Below, in pieces: positions 29,522 to 37,878 of a DNA stretch of 64,000 bases. The stretch is taken from positions 24,881-88,880 of the forward strand of contig NZ_BAUA01000002.1 of NCBI RefSeq assembly GCF_000710915.1, read 5' to 3'. The DNA comes from Nocardia brasiliensis IFM 10847 (lineage in GTDB: Bacteria > Actinomycetota > Actinomycetes > Mycobacteriales > Mycobacteriaceae). Made by a program: the position numbers and the translations under genes. Each line of letters opens with the position of its first letter. Position 1 is the stretch's first letter. Under the pieces are notes generated by a model, which had not been told where the DNA came from, did no database searches, and saw only the letters and a program-made list of their open reading frames with translations.

Positions 29522-29546
29522 GGCAGGGATTCGGCTATTCCCTGCC
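29522..29546. promoter_or_regulatory. Dyad between XRE and SnoaL-like genes
   Basis: ggcaggga (29522-29529) and its complement tccctgcc (29539-29546) are separated by 9 bp. It lies 42 bp before the SnoaL-like start and is a likely operator for the XRE protein. Confidence 0.45.
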
Positions 29547-29587
29547 GGGAATCGCGCGGTATCGCCGTGACGGCAAAGCTCTGTGCC

Positions 29588-30034
29588 ATGAGCAAGCAGA
29601 TGAACGAAAGAGAACTGGCTACCTTCGCCGAGCAGTTCGCCGCGCTGTGGAACGAATCGGACCCCGAGGCCCGGGAGCAGCGCATCCGGGAATTCTTCGC
29701 GCCCACCGGAGTCCAGGTGCTGGTCGATCCGCCGGTGGAGATGCGCGAGCAGGTGCAGCGGTTGCAGTTCGCGCTGCCCGCGCTGGAGGTGCGCGGCTAT
29801 GCGGCGTTGTCGCGCCGGGTGACTCGGGCCTACGAGCTGTTCGTCGCGTCCGGTGACTACGAGTTCGCGGTGCCGGCACCGGCGATCCCGTTGCCCGCCG
29901 GGCTGATCGGCCTCAGCTGGGTGATGGTGGCGAAGGCGGACGGCGCGATCGCGGGCGGTGGCTTCGATGTGATCGGCCTGGACGCCGAGGGCCGGATCCT
30001 GACCGACCACCAGTTCATCGAGGGCGTGCGATGA
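29588..30034 (+). CDS. SnoaL-like (NTF2-fold) protein
   Basis: 148 aa. The small alpha+beta layout (N-terminal helices with FAALWNESDPEAREQRIREF, then a curved sheet with GFDVIGLDAEGRI) fits the SnoaL/NTF2 fold of small-molecule-binding proteins or polyketide cyclase-like enzymes. Function unknown. I chose the ATG at 29588, since the longer frame starts inside the divergent regulator. It is probably regulated by that XRE protein. Confidence 0.72.
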   Translation: MSKQMNERELATFAEQFAALWNESDPEAREQRIREFFAPTGVQVLVDPPVEMREQVQRLQFALPALEVRGYAALSRRVTRAYELFVASGDYEFAVPAPAIPLPAGLIGLSWVMVAKADGAIAGGGFDVIGLDAEGRILTDHQFIEGVR

Positions 30035-30088
30035 GCGGCACCGCCGATCAGCTGGAACCGCTGCGCGGTTGATGTGCCGCCACTTTCG

Positions 30089-30120
30089 CGACGGCGACCC
30101 GTTCGGCAAGGTCGCCGTCG
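30089..30120. terminator. Convergent terminator hairpin
   Basis: An 11-bp perfect stem (cgacggcgacc/ggtcgccgtcg) with a 10-nt loop, between the SnoaL-like gene and the convergent HNH gene. It probably acts in both directions. Confidence 0.6.
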
Positions 30121-30131
30121 GTATGGACTGA

Positions 30132-30863
30132 TCAGGGGCAGGTGCCGAGTTCGCGTGTCATGGCGTCCTTCTCGGCCTGGGTCACCCAGAGCTGGTACGC
30201 CGCTTTGACCTGGATCTGCCTGGTCAAGTAGGCGCAGCGGTAGCCCTTGCTCGGCGGCAGCCAGCTGGCCGCGTCGGAGTCGCTCTTGGACTGGTTGGTC
30301 GGGCCGTCGACGGCCTGCAGGTTCAGCGGGTCGTTGGCCAGGTCGCGGCGGCGCTCGGCGGAAAGCTGTTGCGCGCCTTTCTGCCAGGCGTCCGAGAGGG
30401 CGATGATGTGGTCGATCTGCACGTCGTCCGAGGTCTTGGGCCCGCGCACGAATTTGATCGTCTTACCGGTGTAGAGATCGTTGAGGGTGCCGGTGGCCAC
30501 GACGCAGCGCTTGGTGTCCTTGAAGGTGACGTCGATGAGATCACGCTGCAGGATGTCGTCGCGGGTGCCGCAACCGTTGTGTCCGCCGGGTACTGACACG
30601 TCATCGGACCAGGCGGGGCCGAATTGCTCACGGGTGTAACCGGTTTTGGGGGCACGCCCGGCGACGCGGACGGTGTCGAGCAGGGCCAGCGCGTCGCGGC
30701 TCGGCATGCTCGCCGGTGCGTCGGCGCAGACCTGGGCGGATCCGGTTTCGCACTGCGCGTTCGCCTTCGGCGGTTCCACCCGGTTCACGTAGTAGTAGGA
30801 GACTCCGATGAATGTCACGATCGCCAAGACGATCAAAGCGAGTCGCTGTGCTGTGAACTTCAT
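30132..30863 (-). CDS. Secreted or membrane-anchored HNH nuclease (DUF1524)
   Basis: 243 aa. An N-terminal hydrophobic segment (LALIVLAIVTFIGVSYYYV) is a signal anchor or uncleaved signal peptide. The C-terminal half has the DUF1524/HNH core: IDHIIALSDAW with the catalytic His, then NLQAVDGPTNQSKSD and AASWLP. The ATG at 30863 follows AGGAAG; the ATG 6 codons upstream is less likely. Extracytoplasmic nucleases of this family are frequent in actinobacteria and are thought to degrade DNA outside the cell. Confidence 0.8.
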   Translation of the reverse strand: MKFTAQRLALIVLAIVTFIGVSYYYVNRVEPPKANAQCETGSAQVCADAPASMPSRDALALLDTVRVAGRAPKTGYTREQFGPAWSDDVSVPGGHNGCGTRDDILQRDLIDVTFKDTKRCVVATGTLNDLYTGKTIKFVRGPKTSDDVQIDHIIALSDAWQKGAQQLSAERRRDLANDPLNLQAVDGPTNQSKSDSDAASWLPPSKGYRCAYLTRQIQVKAAYQLWVTQAEKDAMTRELGTCP

Positions 30864-30970
30864 CGAGCTTCCTAACGCCAACCACCTGAACTATAACGGC
30901 CGCCAACGTATCCGGCGGCCGAGGTGGCGTAAGTGATTGCCCTATATGACTTTCCGCACAGCTGGGCCCT

Positions 30971-31023
30971 TGAAAGAAAAAGCCACCCCCGAGTCGCCGT
31001 GCCGGCGCCGACTCGGGGGTGGC
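30971..31023 (-). terminator. Rho-independent terminator on the minus strand
   Basis: A 15-bp perfect stem (gccacccccgagtcg 30982-30996, complement 31009-31023) with a 12-nt loop. On the minus strand it is followed by the U-rich run tttttctttca, a textbook intrinsic terminator. The nearest minus-strand gene ends 335 bp upstream of it. Confidence 0.8.
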
Positions 31024-31190
31024 GGATCACGAGTCACTGCGACCGCGAAGTGCGGCGATGCGGAAGGATGTCCAGTCCCGATTCCGCACACACCGACACC
31101 ACGGGGCTGATGAGGGAGGTCCCGAGGTGTCGAACCGCGCTGGGCGAGCTAGCTCGTGATGTTCAGGGGGTGTTCTACGTATTAGGACAG
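30971..31190 (-). ncRNA. Candidate small RNA ending at the intrinsic terminator
   Basis: A minus-strand transcript starting near 31170-31190 would end at the terminator above and be about 180-200 nt. An upstream ttgcca with a tactgt/taatac region could be a promoter, and the palindrome cgagctagctcg lies within it. I could not match it to a known RNA family. Alternatively the terminator serves the TDT transporter mRNA with a long 3' UTR. Confidence 0.3.
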
Positions 31191-31357
31191 TAGATAATGG
31201 GGAGTGATCTTGGCAAGTCGCGGTCGCTGATTCGGGACTTTTCTCAGGATCATTTCAGCCTGACTGTCATATCTACTGGACGTATACGGATGTACCGCTC
31301 GATGGGTGGCTCGGACATCGTCACCGGTTCGTCGAGCGCAGGCGAAAATGGACGGCA

Positions 31358-32548
31358 TCAGCGGGCTGCTCCGGTCCGGGCGGTTTCCGCTGCTGCAGTG
31401 AGCGCCGCCGGGCGCAGCAGCGATCCGTCCAGCACGCCGCGAGCGGTGCGTGCCGCGACCACCGCCCACGCGGCGACCAGCACCAGATACAGCAGCACCG
31501 CGACGACCGCGAAAAGGTCCGCGCCGGTGTGGCTGTAGAGCACGGTGCTGCCGGTGACGCAGGTGCCGAGCGGGAAGGTGAAACCCCACCAGGTCAGGTT
31601 GAAGGTCAATGCGCCTGCGCGACAGGTCTTTACCGTCACGGCCAGCGCCAGGGTCAGCCAGAGCATCGCGAAACCCCAGACGGCGAGGCCGAGGATGACC
31701 GAGAACGCCAGCAGCCCTTTGGCGTAGAGGTCGGGCAGCGCGGTCGGGGCGGCGTTGGCGAGCAACCCTGCGGCGGTGACGGATTGACCGAGGGGACCGA
31801 GCACGATCCACAGGGTGGGCACCATGCCCGCCGCGGGGACGCCGTGGTGTACCAGCCGGGACCAGATCATGGTGATGGTGACCAGGGCGGCGATCAGGCT
31901 CAGCCCGAACAGCGCCACGCAGACCAGGATCATGCTCAGCCGTGGCTGGCCCGCGGGAGTGTGCGGGACGAGCAAGGCGCCCATCGCCGCCGACACCATC
32001 GGCGGTACCACCGGCATCAGCCAGCCGCCGAACGCGGCGTCGGCCTCGACCCGGTGCCGAGTGAACATGCGATAGGGAATGGCCACGGCGGACAGCAGTC
32101 CGAGCACGGTGCCCGCGATCCACAGCACCCAGTCGATCGCCCGTGCCGCGGGCAGCCCGATCACATCGCTGCCGAGCAGCAGGGTGCCGCCGCCGACGGT
32201 CAGCAGGGCCATCGGTGGCGCACCGAAGAACTGCGACATCACCGGATGATCGCGATGGTCGCGGGCGTTGTCGGGAAACCGCACCCGGAGGGTCAGCCAT
32301 GCCACGCTCAGCAGCACGAGGAGCGCGGCGGACAGCGCCCACACGATTGTCGCGGCACCCCGCAGTCCGGGGAAGCGCAACGGCAAAGTGGCCGCGGCGT
32401 TGGCGACGATGCCGGTCCCCATCACGGCGGCGAACCAGTTGGGGCCGAGTTGCCGCAGCGCGGACGGCTTCCGGACGGACCGGCGCTGGTCGAGTTCGTC
32501 GACCACGTGCCGCGCGGCTGCGGAACGGACGGTCAGGGTGGCGGTCAT
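31358..32548 (-). CDS. TDT family transporter (TehA/Mae1/SLAC1-like)
   Basis: 396 aa with ten predicted membrane helices. GPNWFAAVMGTGIVANAA at the start of TM1 and the helix pattern are typical of the tellurite-resistance/dicarboxylate transporter family, whose members are anion channels, sulfite exporters or malate carriers. The ATG at 32548 was chosen. It is divergent from a LysR gene across 70 bp containing a perfect 14-bp palindrome, so it is probably regulated by that protein. The transported anion is unknown. Confidence 0.83.
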   Translation of the reverse strand: MTATLTVRSAAARHVVDELDQRRSVRKPSALRQLGPNWFAAVMGTGIVANAAATLPLRFPGLRGAATIVWALSAALLVLLSVAWLTLRVRFPDNARDHRDHPVMSQFFGAPPMALLTVGGGTLLLGSDVIGLPAARAIDWVLWIAGTVLGLLSAVAIPYRMFTRHRVEADAAFGGWLMPVVPPMVSAAMGALLVPHTPAGQPRLSMILVCVALFGLSLIAALVTITMIWSRLVHHGVPAAGMVPTLWIVLGPLGQSVTAAGLLANAAPTALPDLYAKGLLAFSVILGLAVWGFAMLWLTLALAVTVKTCRAGALTFNLTWWGFTFPLGTCVTGSTVLYSHTGADLFAVVAVLLYLVLVAAWAVVAARTARGVLDGSLLRPAALTAAAETARTGAAR

Positions 32549-32595
32549 GCCTCCAGCCTGGTCCCCGGTTGTCATGTCAGGTAGCGGCCGTGTGC

Positions 32596-32609
32596 CTATG
32601 CATGCATAG
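32596..32609. promoter_or_regulatory. Perfect palindrome between TDT transporter and LysR genes
   Basis: ctatgcatgcatag, a 14-bp perfect palindrome 9 bp before the LysR start and 48 bp before the divergent transporter start. Probable LysR operator controlling both genes. Confidence 0.6.
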
Positions 32610-32618
32610 ACTCGTTCT

Positions 32619-33527
32619 ATGCCCCTGTCCCCGCGCGTGCCCGACCTGGCCGCCCTCGACCTGCTGCTTTCGGTGATCGAGCTGGGCAGCCTCGGCCGCG
32701 CCGCGCAGCAGCACGGCATCAGCCAGCCGTCCGCGTCCTCGCGCATCCGGTATCTGGAGCAACTGGTCGGGGTGCCCGTGCTGGAACGCAGCACGCTCGG
32801 TTCCCGGCCCACTCCGGCCGGCTCACTCATCGCGGAATGGGCCAGGGCCGTGGTGCGCGCGGCCGAGCAACTCGACGCCGGGATCGGCACGCTCCGCGCG
32901 GAACGCGCGTCGCACCTGCGCGTGGCGGCGAGCCAGACCATCGCCGAATATCTGTTTCCCGGCTGGCTCATGCAACTGCGGGCCAGTGCGCCCGACACCG
33001 CCATCGCGCTCGAATCCGGCAACTCGGTCGAGGTCGCGCAGCAGGTGCTCGACAGCAAGGCGGCCATCGGATTCGTGGAGAGCCCACAGAGTTTCCGCGG
33101 TCTGGAGTCGCACGCGGTCGCGACCGACCGGCTCGTCGTGGTGGTCGCGCCCGCACATCGCTGGGCCCGGCGCGGCACGGTCGGCTTCGCCGAACTCGCC
33201 GAAACCCCGCTGATCCAACGGGAAGCGGGCTCGGGCACCCGAAACTGGTTCGAGCACGCGGTAACTCGGCGGCTACCAGGATGGACACCGGACGTCGCCT
33301 TGGAACTGTCGTCGACGACGGCCATCAAGACAGCCGTCGCCTCGGGTGCCGGCCCGGCGGTGCTCAGCTCGCTGGCCGTCGCCGCCGAGCTCGGCGCGGG
33401 CACCCTGGTCTCGCCCACTGTCACCGATCTCGACCTGACCCGCACGCTGCGCGCGGTCTGGCCGACCGGCCATCGGCTCACCGGACCCGCACGCGAGCTC
33501 TACACGATCGCCCGCCGCAGCGGTTGA
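32619..33527 (+). CDS. LysR family regulator
   Basis: 302 aa. HTH: LDLLLSVIELGSLGRAAQQH, then ISQPSASSRIRYLEQLVGV. The effector domain follows, with REAGSGTRNWFE in the ligand pocket region, as in CysB/CbbR-type regulators. The ATG is at 32619. Divergent placement next to the TDT transporter makes that gene the likely target. It is convergent with phoU. Confidence 0.88.
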   Translation: MPLSPRVPDLAALDLLLSVIELGSLGRAAQQHGISQPSASSRIRYLEQLVGVPVLERSTLGSRPTPAGSLIAEWARAVVRAAEQLDAGIGTLRAERASHLRVAASQTIAEYLFPGWLMQLRASAPDTAIALESGNSVEVAQQVLDSKAAIGFVESPQSFRGLESHAVATDRLVVVVAPAHRWARRGTVGFAELAETPLIQREAGSGTRNWFEHAVTRRLPGWTPDVALELSSTTAIKTAVASGAGPAVLSSLAVAAELGAGTLVSPTVTDLDLTRTLRAVWPTGHRLTGPARELYTIARRSG

Positions 33528-33549
33528 GCGCCGGTGCGCGGTGCGCTCA
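33525..33549. terminator. Short hairpin joining the LysR and phoU stop codons
   Basis: tgagcgc/gcgctca, a 7-bp stem with an 11-nt loop whose outer bases include both stop codons. Likely a small bidirectional terminator. Confidence 0.4.
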
Positions 33550-34248
33550 CGCCGAGTCGGCGGGCTGGGCGGTCGGCGGCACGCCGGTGTCGAGAAAACG
33601 GATCAGCCGATCGATCCGGGCAGTGTGATCGACGCAGCGCTCGAGTTGGTTGGCGAGCAGCGCGAGGGCGATCGCCGACGTGGTCGGCTGAGCCGACGCC
33701 GGATCTGCCAGGGCCGTATGCAATTGCTGATGCAGCACTTCCATGGCTTGGCTGCCTGATTCCGGTTCGGTGCCCGAATCCTGACGGCCGGTCGCGACGG
33801 CCGCGCCGCTCGCCGCGGTGCGGGCGGCCGCGAGCCTGCCCATCGCGGCGAGAATGTCCAGCACCGCTTGCGGCGCAACATGTCCCGGATGGCTCTGATA
33901 CACCTGATCGGCGACCTTGCTCACCAGGGTGCCGATGCCGGACAGTTCGGTCGCGATCTGAATGGCGGTGACCACGTGGCGCAGGTCGCGGGCTACCGGC
34001 GCCTGCAGCGCGAGCAGCACTACGGTTCTCGCCTCGCACGCGCCGTACATCCCCTGTAGTTGTTCGTCGAGTGCGAACACCTCGTAGGTCGCGGTGAGAT
34101 CCGCCCCGACGAGCGCGTCGGTCATCCGCTCCGTAGCGTCGTGAGTGAGTCGGCACATGAGAGTCAGATCATTGGTCAAAGCGACGAGCTCGCGAGTGAA
34201 CTGGGTTCGCACGCGCAAATTCTCGCCCATATCCGCGCGCCTGGGCAC
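33547..34248 (-). CDS. phoU: PhoU-like phosphate signalling protein
   Basis: 233 aa. Two three-helix PhoU repeats are readable: FTRELVALTNDLTLMCRLT, the VFALDEQLQG metal-site region, then ALQAPVARDLRHVVTAIQI and a second half ending LLANQLERCVDHTARI. PhoU represses phosphate uptake through the Pst/PhoR system. GTG at 34248 has AGGGGA 5 bp upstream; an ATG at 34230 is the alternative. No pst genes are nearby, so this is a stand-alone copy. Confidence 0.85.
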   Translation of the reverse strand: MPRRADMGENLRVRTQFTRELVALTNDLTLMCRLTHDATERMTDALVGADLTATYEVFALDEQLQGMYGACEARTVVLLALQAPVARDLRHVVTAIQIATELSGIGTLVSKVADQVYQSHPGHVAPQAVLDILAAMGRLAAARTAASGAAVATGRQDSGTEPESGSQAMEVLHQQLHTALADPASAQPTTSAIALALLANQLERCVDHTARIDRLIRFLDTGVPPTAQPADSA

Positions 34249-34354
34249 ATGAATCCCCTGTCGGCCACGAATTGACCGCCTATATGATGCCGACTCGGTA
34301 CCCGTCGGCCGCGAATACCACCGAGTACACGACCGCAGCTGGCAGGATTGAGCT

Positions 34355-35158
34355 GTGCAGCGCGATGTGTCGGCTCATCTGGAGGTGGCGATCACCGCGC
34401 CGACGACCCTGGAATTCCAGATCGCCGCGGCCCGGCACCCGAATCTGGAGTTGAACGAATCGCTGGTGTTCGAGCTCGACGGCCGGTCGGTCACGCCGTG
34501 GGAGATCTTCGGACCGCACGGCACCCGGATCCACAAATTCTCGGTCGGCCCGGGCACCCTACGCGCCCATTACACCGCGACCGTGCTCGGCACCGCGCTG
34601 CCGGACAGTCCTTCCGATTACGATCTCGCGCTGTATCTGCGCCCCAGCCGCTTCGCCGAATCGGACAAGCTGCTCGGCTTCGCCAATACCGAATTCGGTT
34701 CGGCCACACCGAGCACGCAACTGGCCGCCGAGGTGTCGGCGTGGGTCGGCAGGCGGATCCGCTACGTCGCGGGCAGCAGCGACCCCATCGACGGTGCGGT
34801 GGAGACGCTGCTGTCCGGTGCCGGCGTGTGCCGTGATTTCGCGCATCTGGTCGTCGCGCTGTTGCGCGCGGTCAAGGTGCCCGCCCGGGTGGTGTCGGTC
34901 TACGCGCCGGGCTGTGTGCCGATGGACTTCCACGCGGTCGCCGAGGCCTACGTCGACGGGATCTGGCGCGCCTTCGATGCCACCGGCCTGGCCCCGCGTT
35001 CCACGCTGGTGCGCATCGCCACCGGCCGCGACGCCTCCGACGTGGCTTTCCTCGACAACCACGGCGGCGAGATCGGGGTGAACAGTCTCCAGGTCAACGC
35101 GACCGTCGACGGCTTCCTCCCGTTCGACGACAACGTCACCCCGACCTCGGTCTGGTGA
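34355..35158 (+). CDS. Transglutaminase-like superfamily protein
   Basis: 267 aa. The N-terminal beta domain is followed by a transglutaminase-like cysteine protease fold: Cys in GAGVCRDFAHL, His in MDFHAVAEAYV and Asp in AFDATGLAPR form the catalytic triad. It has no signal peptide, so it probably acts in the cytosol. GTG start at 34355. In actinobacteria such genes are often peptidase-like and of unknown substrate. Confidence 0.85.
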   Translation: MQRDVSAHLEVAITAPTTLEFQIAAARHPNLELNESLVFELDGRSVTPWEIFGPHGTRIHKFSVGPGTLRAHYTATVLGTALPDSPSDYDLALYLRPSRFAESDKLLGFANTEFGSATPSTQLAAEVSAWVGRRIRYVAGSSDPIDGAVETLLSGAGVCRDFAHLVVALLRAVKVPARVVSVYAPGCVPMDFHAVAEAYVDGIWRAFDATGLAPRSTLVRIATGRDASDVAFLDNHGGEIGVNSLQVNATVDGFLPFDDNVTPTSVW

Positions 35159-35164
35159 CCTCGC

Positions 35165-36307
35165 TCAGCTGATGTTCTTCAAGAACGACACGGCGTTCGC
35201 GCTACCCGCCACCACGATGTCCAGCTTGCCGTCGCCGTCGTAGTCGGCGACCGCGGGTGTCTGCGGCTGGGAGGTGACGTCGAATTCACCGGTCTTGCTG
35301 ATGGATCCGCCGGTGCCGGCGAAGATCACCATCTTCGAGTTGAGCACCGCCGACATCGCGGCGTCGAGCTTGCCGTCCTTGTCGAAGTCGGCGACCGCGA
35401 TGCTGGTCGGGCCGAGTCCCGACAGCGCGACCCGGTCGGTCTTCTTGAATCCGCCCTGACCGTTCGACAGCAGCAGCGTGGTGCTGAACGAGAACGAGTC
35501 GGCGGAGATGACGTCGTCGATACCGTCGCCGTCGAAGTCGCCGGCCCGGACGTCCTCGGTGATGAGGCCGGAGGTGCTCGCGTCGCGGCGGGCGAAACTG
35601 CCGTCGCCGTTGCCGGTGAAGATCTGCACCTGCTGCAACACGGTGTTGTTGATCGCTATGTCTATCTTGTTGTCCGAGTTGAACTTTCCGACGGTGAAGG
35701 CCGACGGGGTGCCCAGCACCGAGCTGGTCGATCCGCCGTCGAGGGTGCCGTCCCCCTTGCCGATCCAGGTCTTGACGCCGGTGGGCACGAGGCTCAGCAC
35801 GTCGGCCTTGCCGTCGCCGTTGGCGTCGGCGACGATCACTTCCTGTTGTGCGCCTTCGAGTGTCGTGTACTTCTCGGCGGCGGCGAAGGTGCCGTTGCCG
35901 TTGTTCAGGAAGGTCGCGATGGTCGTCCAGGCCTGCGCGACGACGTCGGGTTTTCCGTCCCCGTTCAGGTCGCCCGCGGCCACCGCGCCGAATCCGATGC
36001 CGACATCGCCCACCCTGGTGCCGCTGTTGAACTTGCCGTCCCCCTTGCCGGTCATCAGGACCGGCCCCGCCCCTTGGAAATCGGCCGCGACGATATCGGC
36101 TTTGCCGTCACCGTTGAAATCGGCCGTGACTGTGCCGATCGGCGAGGGACCCGGCCCCCATGACGGAAACTGGCCACCGGAAGGGGAATCCACCTTCGGT
36201 GCGAAGTTGATCGCTCCCGCGGCCTGGGCGGAAGCAGGGAAGGCTAGGTAGAGTGCTGCGGCCGCGGCGATGACGACGCCGCGCGGACGGAGGGATGCAG
36301 TAGGCAT
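35165..36307 (-). CDS. Secreted FG-GAP/VCBS repeat protein
   Basis: 380 aa. A clear signal peptide (VVIAAAAALYLAFPASAQA, cleavage near residue 29) is followed by about seven beta-propeller repeats, each with a calcium-binding loop of the form D-x-N/D-G-D-G-x-x-D (for example DFNGDGKADI). This is an integrin-alpha-like propeller, probably exported and cell-surface or extracellular. The ATG at 36307 was chosen since the longer frame adds 63 non-signal residues. It is convergent with the transglutaminase-like gene. Confidence 0.85.
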   Translation of the reverse strand: MPTASLRPRGVVIAAAAALYLAFPASAQAAGAINFAPKVDSPSGGQFPSWGPGPSPIGTVTADFNGDGKADIVAADFQGAGPVLMTGKGDGKFNSGTRVGDVGIGFGAVAAGDLNGDGKPDVVAQAWTTIATFLNNGNGTFAAAEKYTTLEGAQQEVIVADANGDGKADVLSLVPTGVKTWIGKGDGTLDGGSTSSVLGTPSAFTVGKFNSDNKIDIAINNTVLQQVQIFTGNGDGSFARRDASTSGLITEDVRAGDFDGDGIDDVISADSFSFSTTLLLSNGQGGFKKTDRVALSGLGPTSIAVADFDKDGKLDAAMSAVLNSKMVIFAGTGGSISKTGEFDVTSQPQTPAVADYDGDGKLDIVVAGSANAVSFLKNIS

Positions 36308-36562
36308 GAGATGTCCTGGTGTGCTGAGAGTAATGCGGGGGACCAGGACTCTATGGCGCGTATCACATTCGGAAGGCCGCATTTTCGGCGATTCGTGGGA
36401 TTGCCGGATCCGCGGGTGCACCTTTGCGGCACTGTGCCCAAAACGCTTTTCGCACAGTGCACTACCCGCGGTCGCCGGATCGGACACGATGCCCAATCGC
36501 CGCAGTGTGTCCGCACACTCGCCGGTACTACCGTCGCCGCACGCGCGCCGGCCTGGACCAGC

Positions 36563-37636
36563 TCAGCCCTGGTCCTTGGCGCACTTCGACCAGAACTTGA
36601 ACGGGCCCTGGATGTTCCAGGCGCTCTGCGCGCGGGCGACGGCTTTGTCCTGGGCCTCGTCGATGGTGACGCCCCAGTCCGAACCCCAGCCGTTGTTCTG
36701 GCCGAAGGCGAACGCGACGCAGCCGTCCTTCGACCAGACCGGCTCCTGGCAGGACGGACCGCAGGCGAGCTGCGCCTTCGCGGACGCGGCTTCCTGGCTG
36801 AGTGTGCTTGTGGCCCAGTGCACCTCGCTGGACGCCTCGTTGTAGGTCGCGGCGATCCACGTGGTCGTGGCCTTGGGCGTGGTGGTCGGCGGTGCCGTGG
36901 TCGGCGGCGGCACCTTGGCGCTCGGCCGGGTGCTCGGCGTCGTGGACGAGTCGATGGAACCCGCGGCGGACTGGCTGGTGGTGGCGCTCGCGCTCCGCTC
37001 GTAGCGGTCTTGCTTCTCGTTGTTCTTCCACACCTTCAGCCCGATGATGCCGGCGATCACGAGCACGGTGAACAGCACCGAACCGATTGCGGCGAGGATC
37101 TTTCCACCACCACCACCCGAACCGGAACCGCCGGGTCCGTACTGCGGTGGGTATTGGCCGGGCGGGGGACCGGGTGGGAACCCGCCCTGCTGCGGCGCGA
37201 ACTGCTGCGGCGCTTGCTGATACTGCGGCTGTTGATACTGCGGCGGTTGCTGCTGGTACTGCGGCACCGACGGATACTGCTGTCCCTGCGGCCCGTAGGG
37301 CTGACCGTACTGCGGCTGGCTCATCGGGTTGAGCAGGGTGGGATCGGCGGGCGGCATCTGCTGGTAGGCGGGATCGGCCTGGCTGACGGGGTTCAGCAGG
37401 GTCGGATCCGACGGCGGCACCGGGCGGTAGCCGGGATCGGGCTGGCTCATCGGATTGAGCAGGGTGGGATCGGCGGGTGGTACCTGCTGGTATCCCGGAC
37501 CGGAGTGATGCGCCGGATTCAGCATCGTCGGATCCGAACGCTGCTGGTCGGGAGCCTGCTGTCCGCCCTCGGCCGGTTTCGGCTGAGCGTTCGGGTCGTA
37601 AGGCTGCCCGGGGTACTGGCCGGGTGGGTATGACAT
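36563..37636 (-). CDS. Membrane protein with Pro/Gln-rich repeats and DUF4189 domain
   Basis: 357 aa. Residues 1-165 are cytosolic and Pro/Gln/Tyr-rich, containing a 21-residue tandem repeat (DPTLLNPMSQ...). A single membrane helix (about 175-197) follows, then a Ser/Thr/Pro linker and an extracytoplasmic C-terminal DUF4189 domain with its Cys pairs (LACGPSCQE and KDGCVAF) and GWGSDWGVT. DUF4189 proteins are abundant in Nocardia, of unknown function. The ATG at 37636 has GGGAG just upstream. Confidence 0.82.
   Translation of the reverse strand: MSYPPGQYPGQPYDPNAQPKPAEGGQQAPDQQRSDPTMLNPAHHSGPGYQQVPPADPTLLNPMSQPDPGYRPVPPSDPTLLNPVSQADPAYQQMPPADPTLLNPMSQPQYGQPYGPQGQQYPSVPQYQQQPPQYQQPQYQQAPQQFAPQQGGFPPGPPPGQYPPQYGPGGSGSGGGGGKILAAIGSVLFTVLVIAGIIGLKVWKNNEKQDRYERSASATTSQSAAGSIDSSTTPSTRPSAKVPPPTTAPPTTTPKATTTWIAATYNEASSEVHWATSTLSQEAASAKAQLACGPSCQEPVWSKDGCVAFAFGQNNGWGSDWGVTIDEAQDKAVARAQSAWNIQGPFKFWSKCAKDQG
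37346..37534 (-). repeat. Tandem 63-bp coding repeat
   Basis: Three successive 21-aa units (residues 35-97), each beginning Asp-Pro-Thr-Leu/Met-Leu-Asn-Pro, followed by a partial fourth unit to about 37316. Confidence 0.8.
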
Positions 37637-37878
37637 GAGCTCCCGCTGCTGGTCGTCTCGATAGAGGCGGAGCCAGGGTATCGGCTCGCCGCCAGGGAAT
37701 CTGCCCCCGCCAATGGGGGCACGAATTATCAGGCCGAGCTGAAAATACCCGCTGCCGACCTGCGATGCGTAGACCTGGGATGAATGCGGGCGCGGCACGG
37801 AAGAAAACGGTCTCTGCCGATGTCATACCCTCCGGTGACCTGAGCAGGTTCCGCAGACCGCACAAGACTGGAGAGTGC

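Larger units (their letters stand above)
30864..31357. other. 494-bp gap with structured sequence
   Basis: No convincing protein gene. It holds an 8-bp inverted repeat (30897-30904/30914-30921) near the HNH promoter region, with tatagt on the minus strand as a possible -10. It also holds a strong minus-strand terminator (30971-31023) and a palindrome cgagctagctcg (31146-31157). The ORFs of 86 and 113 codons here look non-coding. Confidence 0.6.

Noticed and set aside
30035..30131. Small ORFs after the SnoaL-like gene, seeming to be a fragment of an enzyme (GDPFGKVAVGMD)
   Set aside because: The sequence is an 11-bp perfect hairpin (30089-30120), so it is better explained as a terminator.
30933..31538. 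Plus-strand ORFs of 86 and 113 codons
   Set aside because: No ribosome site, unusual composition, and they overlap a terminator or the 3' end of the transporter gene.
31182..32342. Minus-strand 386-codon ORF in another frame of the TDT transporter
   Set aside because: Arg/Gly-rich shadow of the transporter gene, no recognisable domain.
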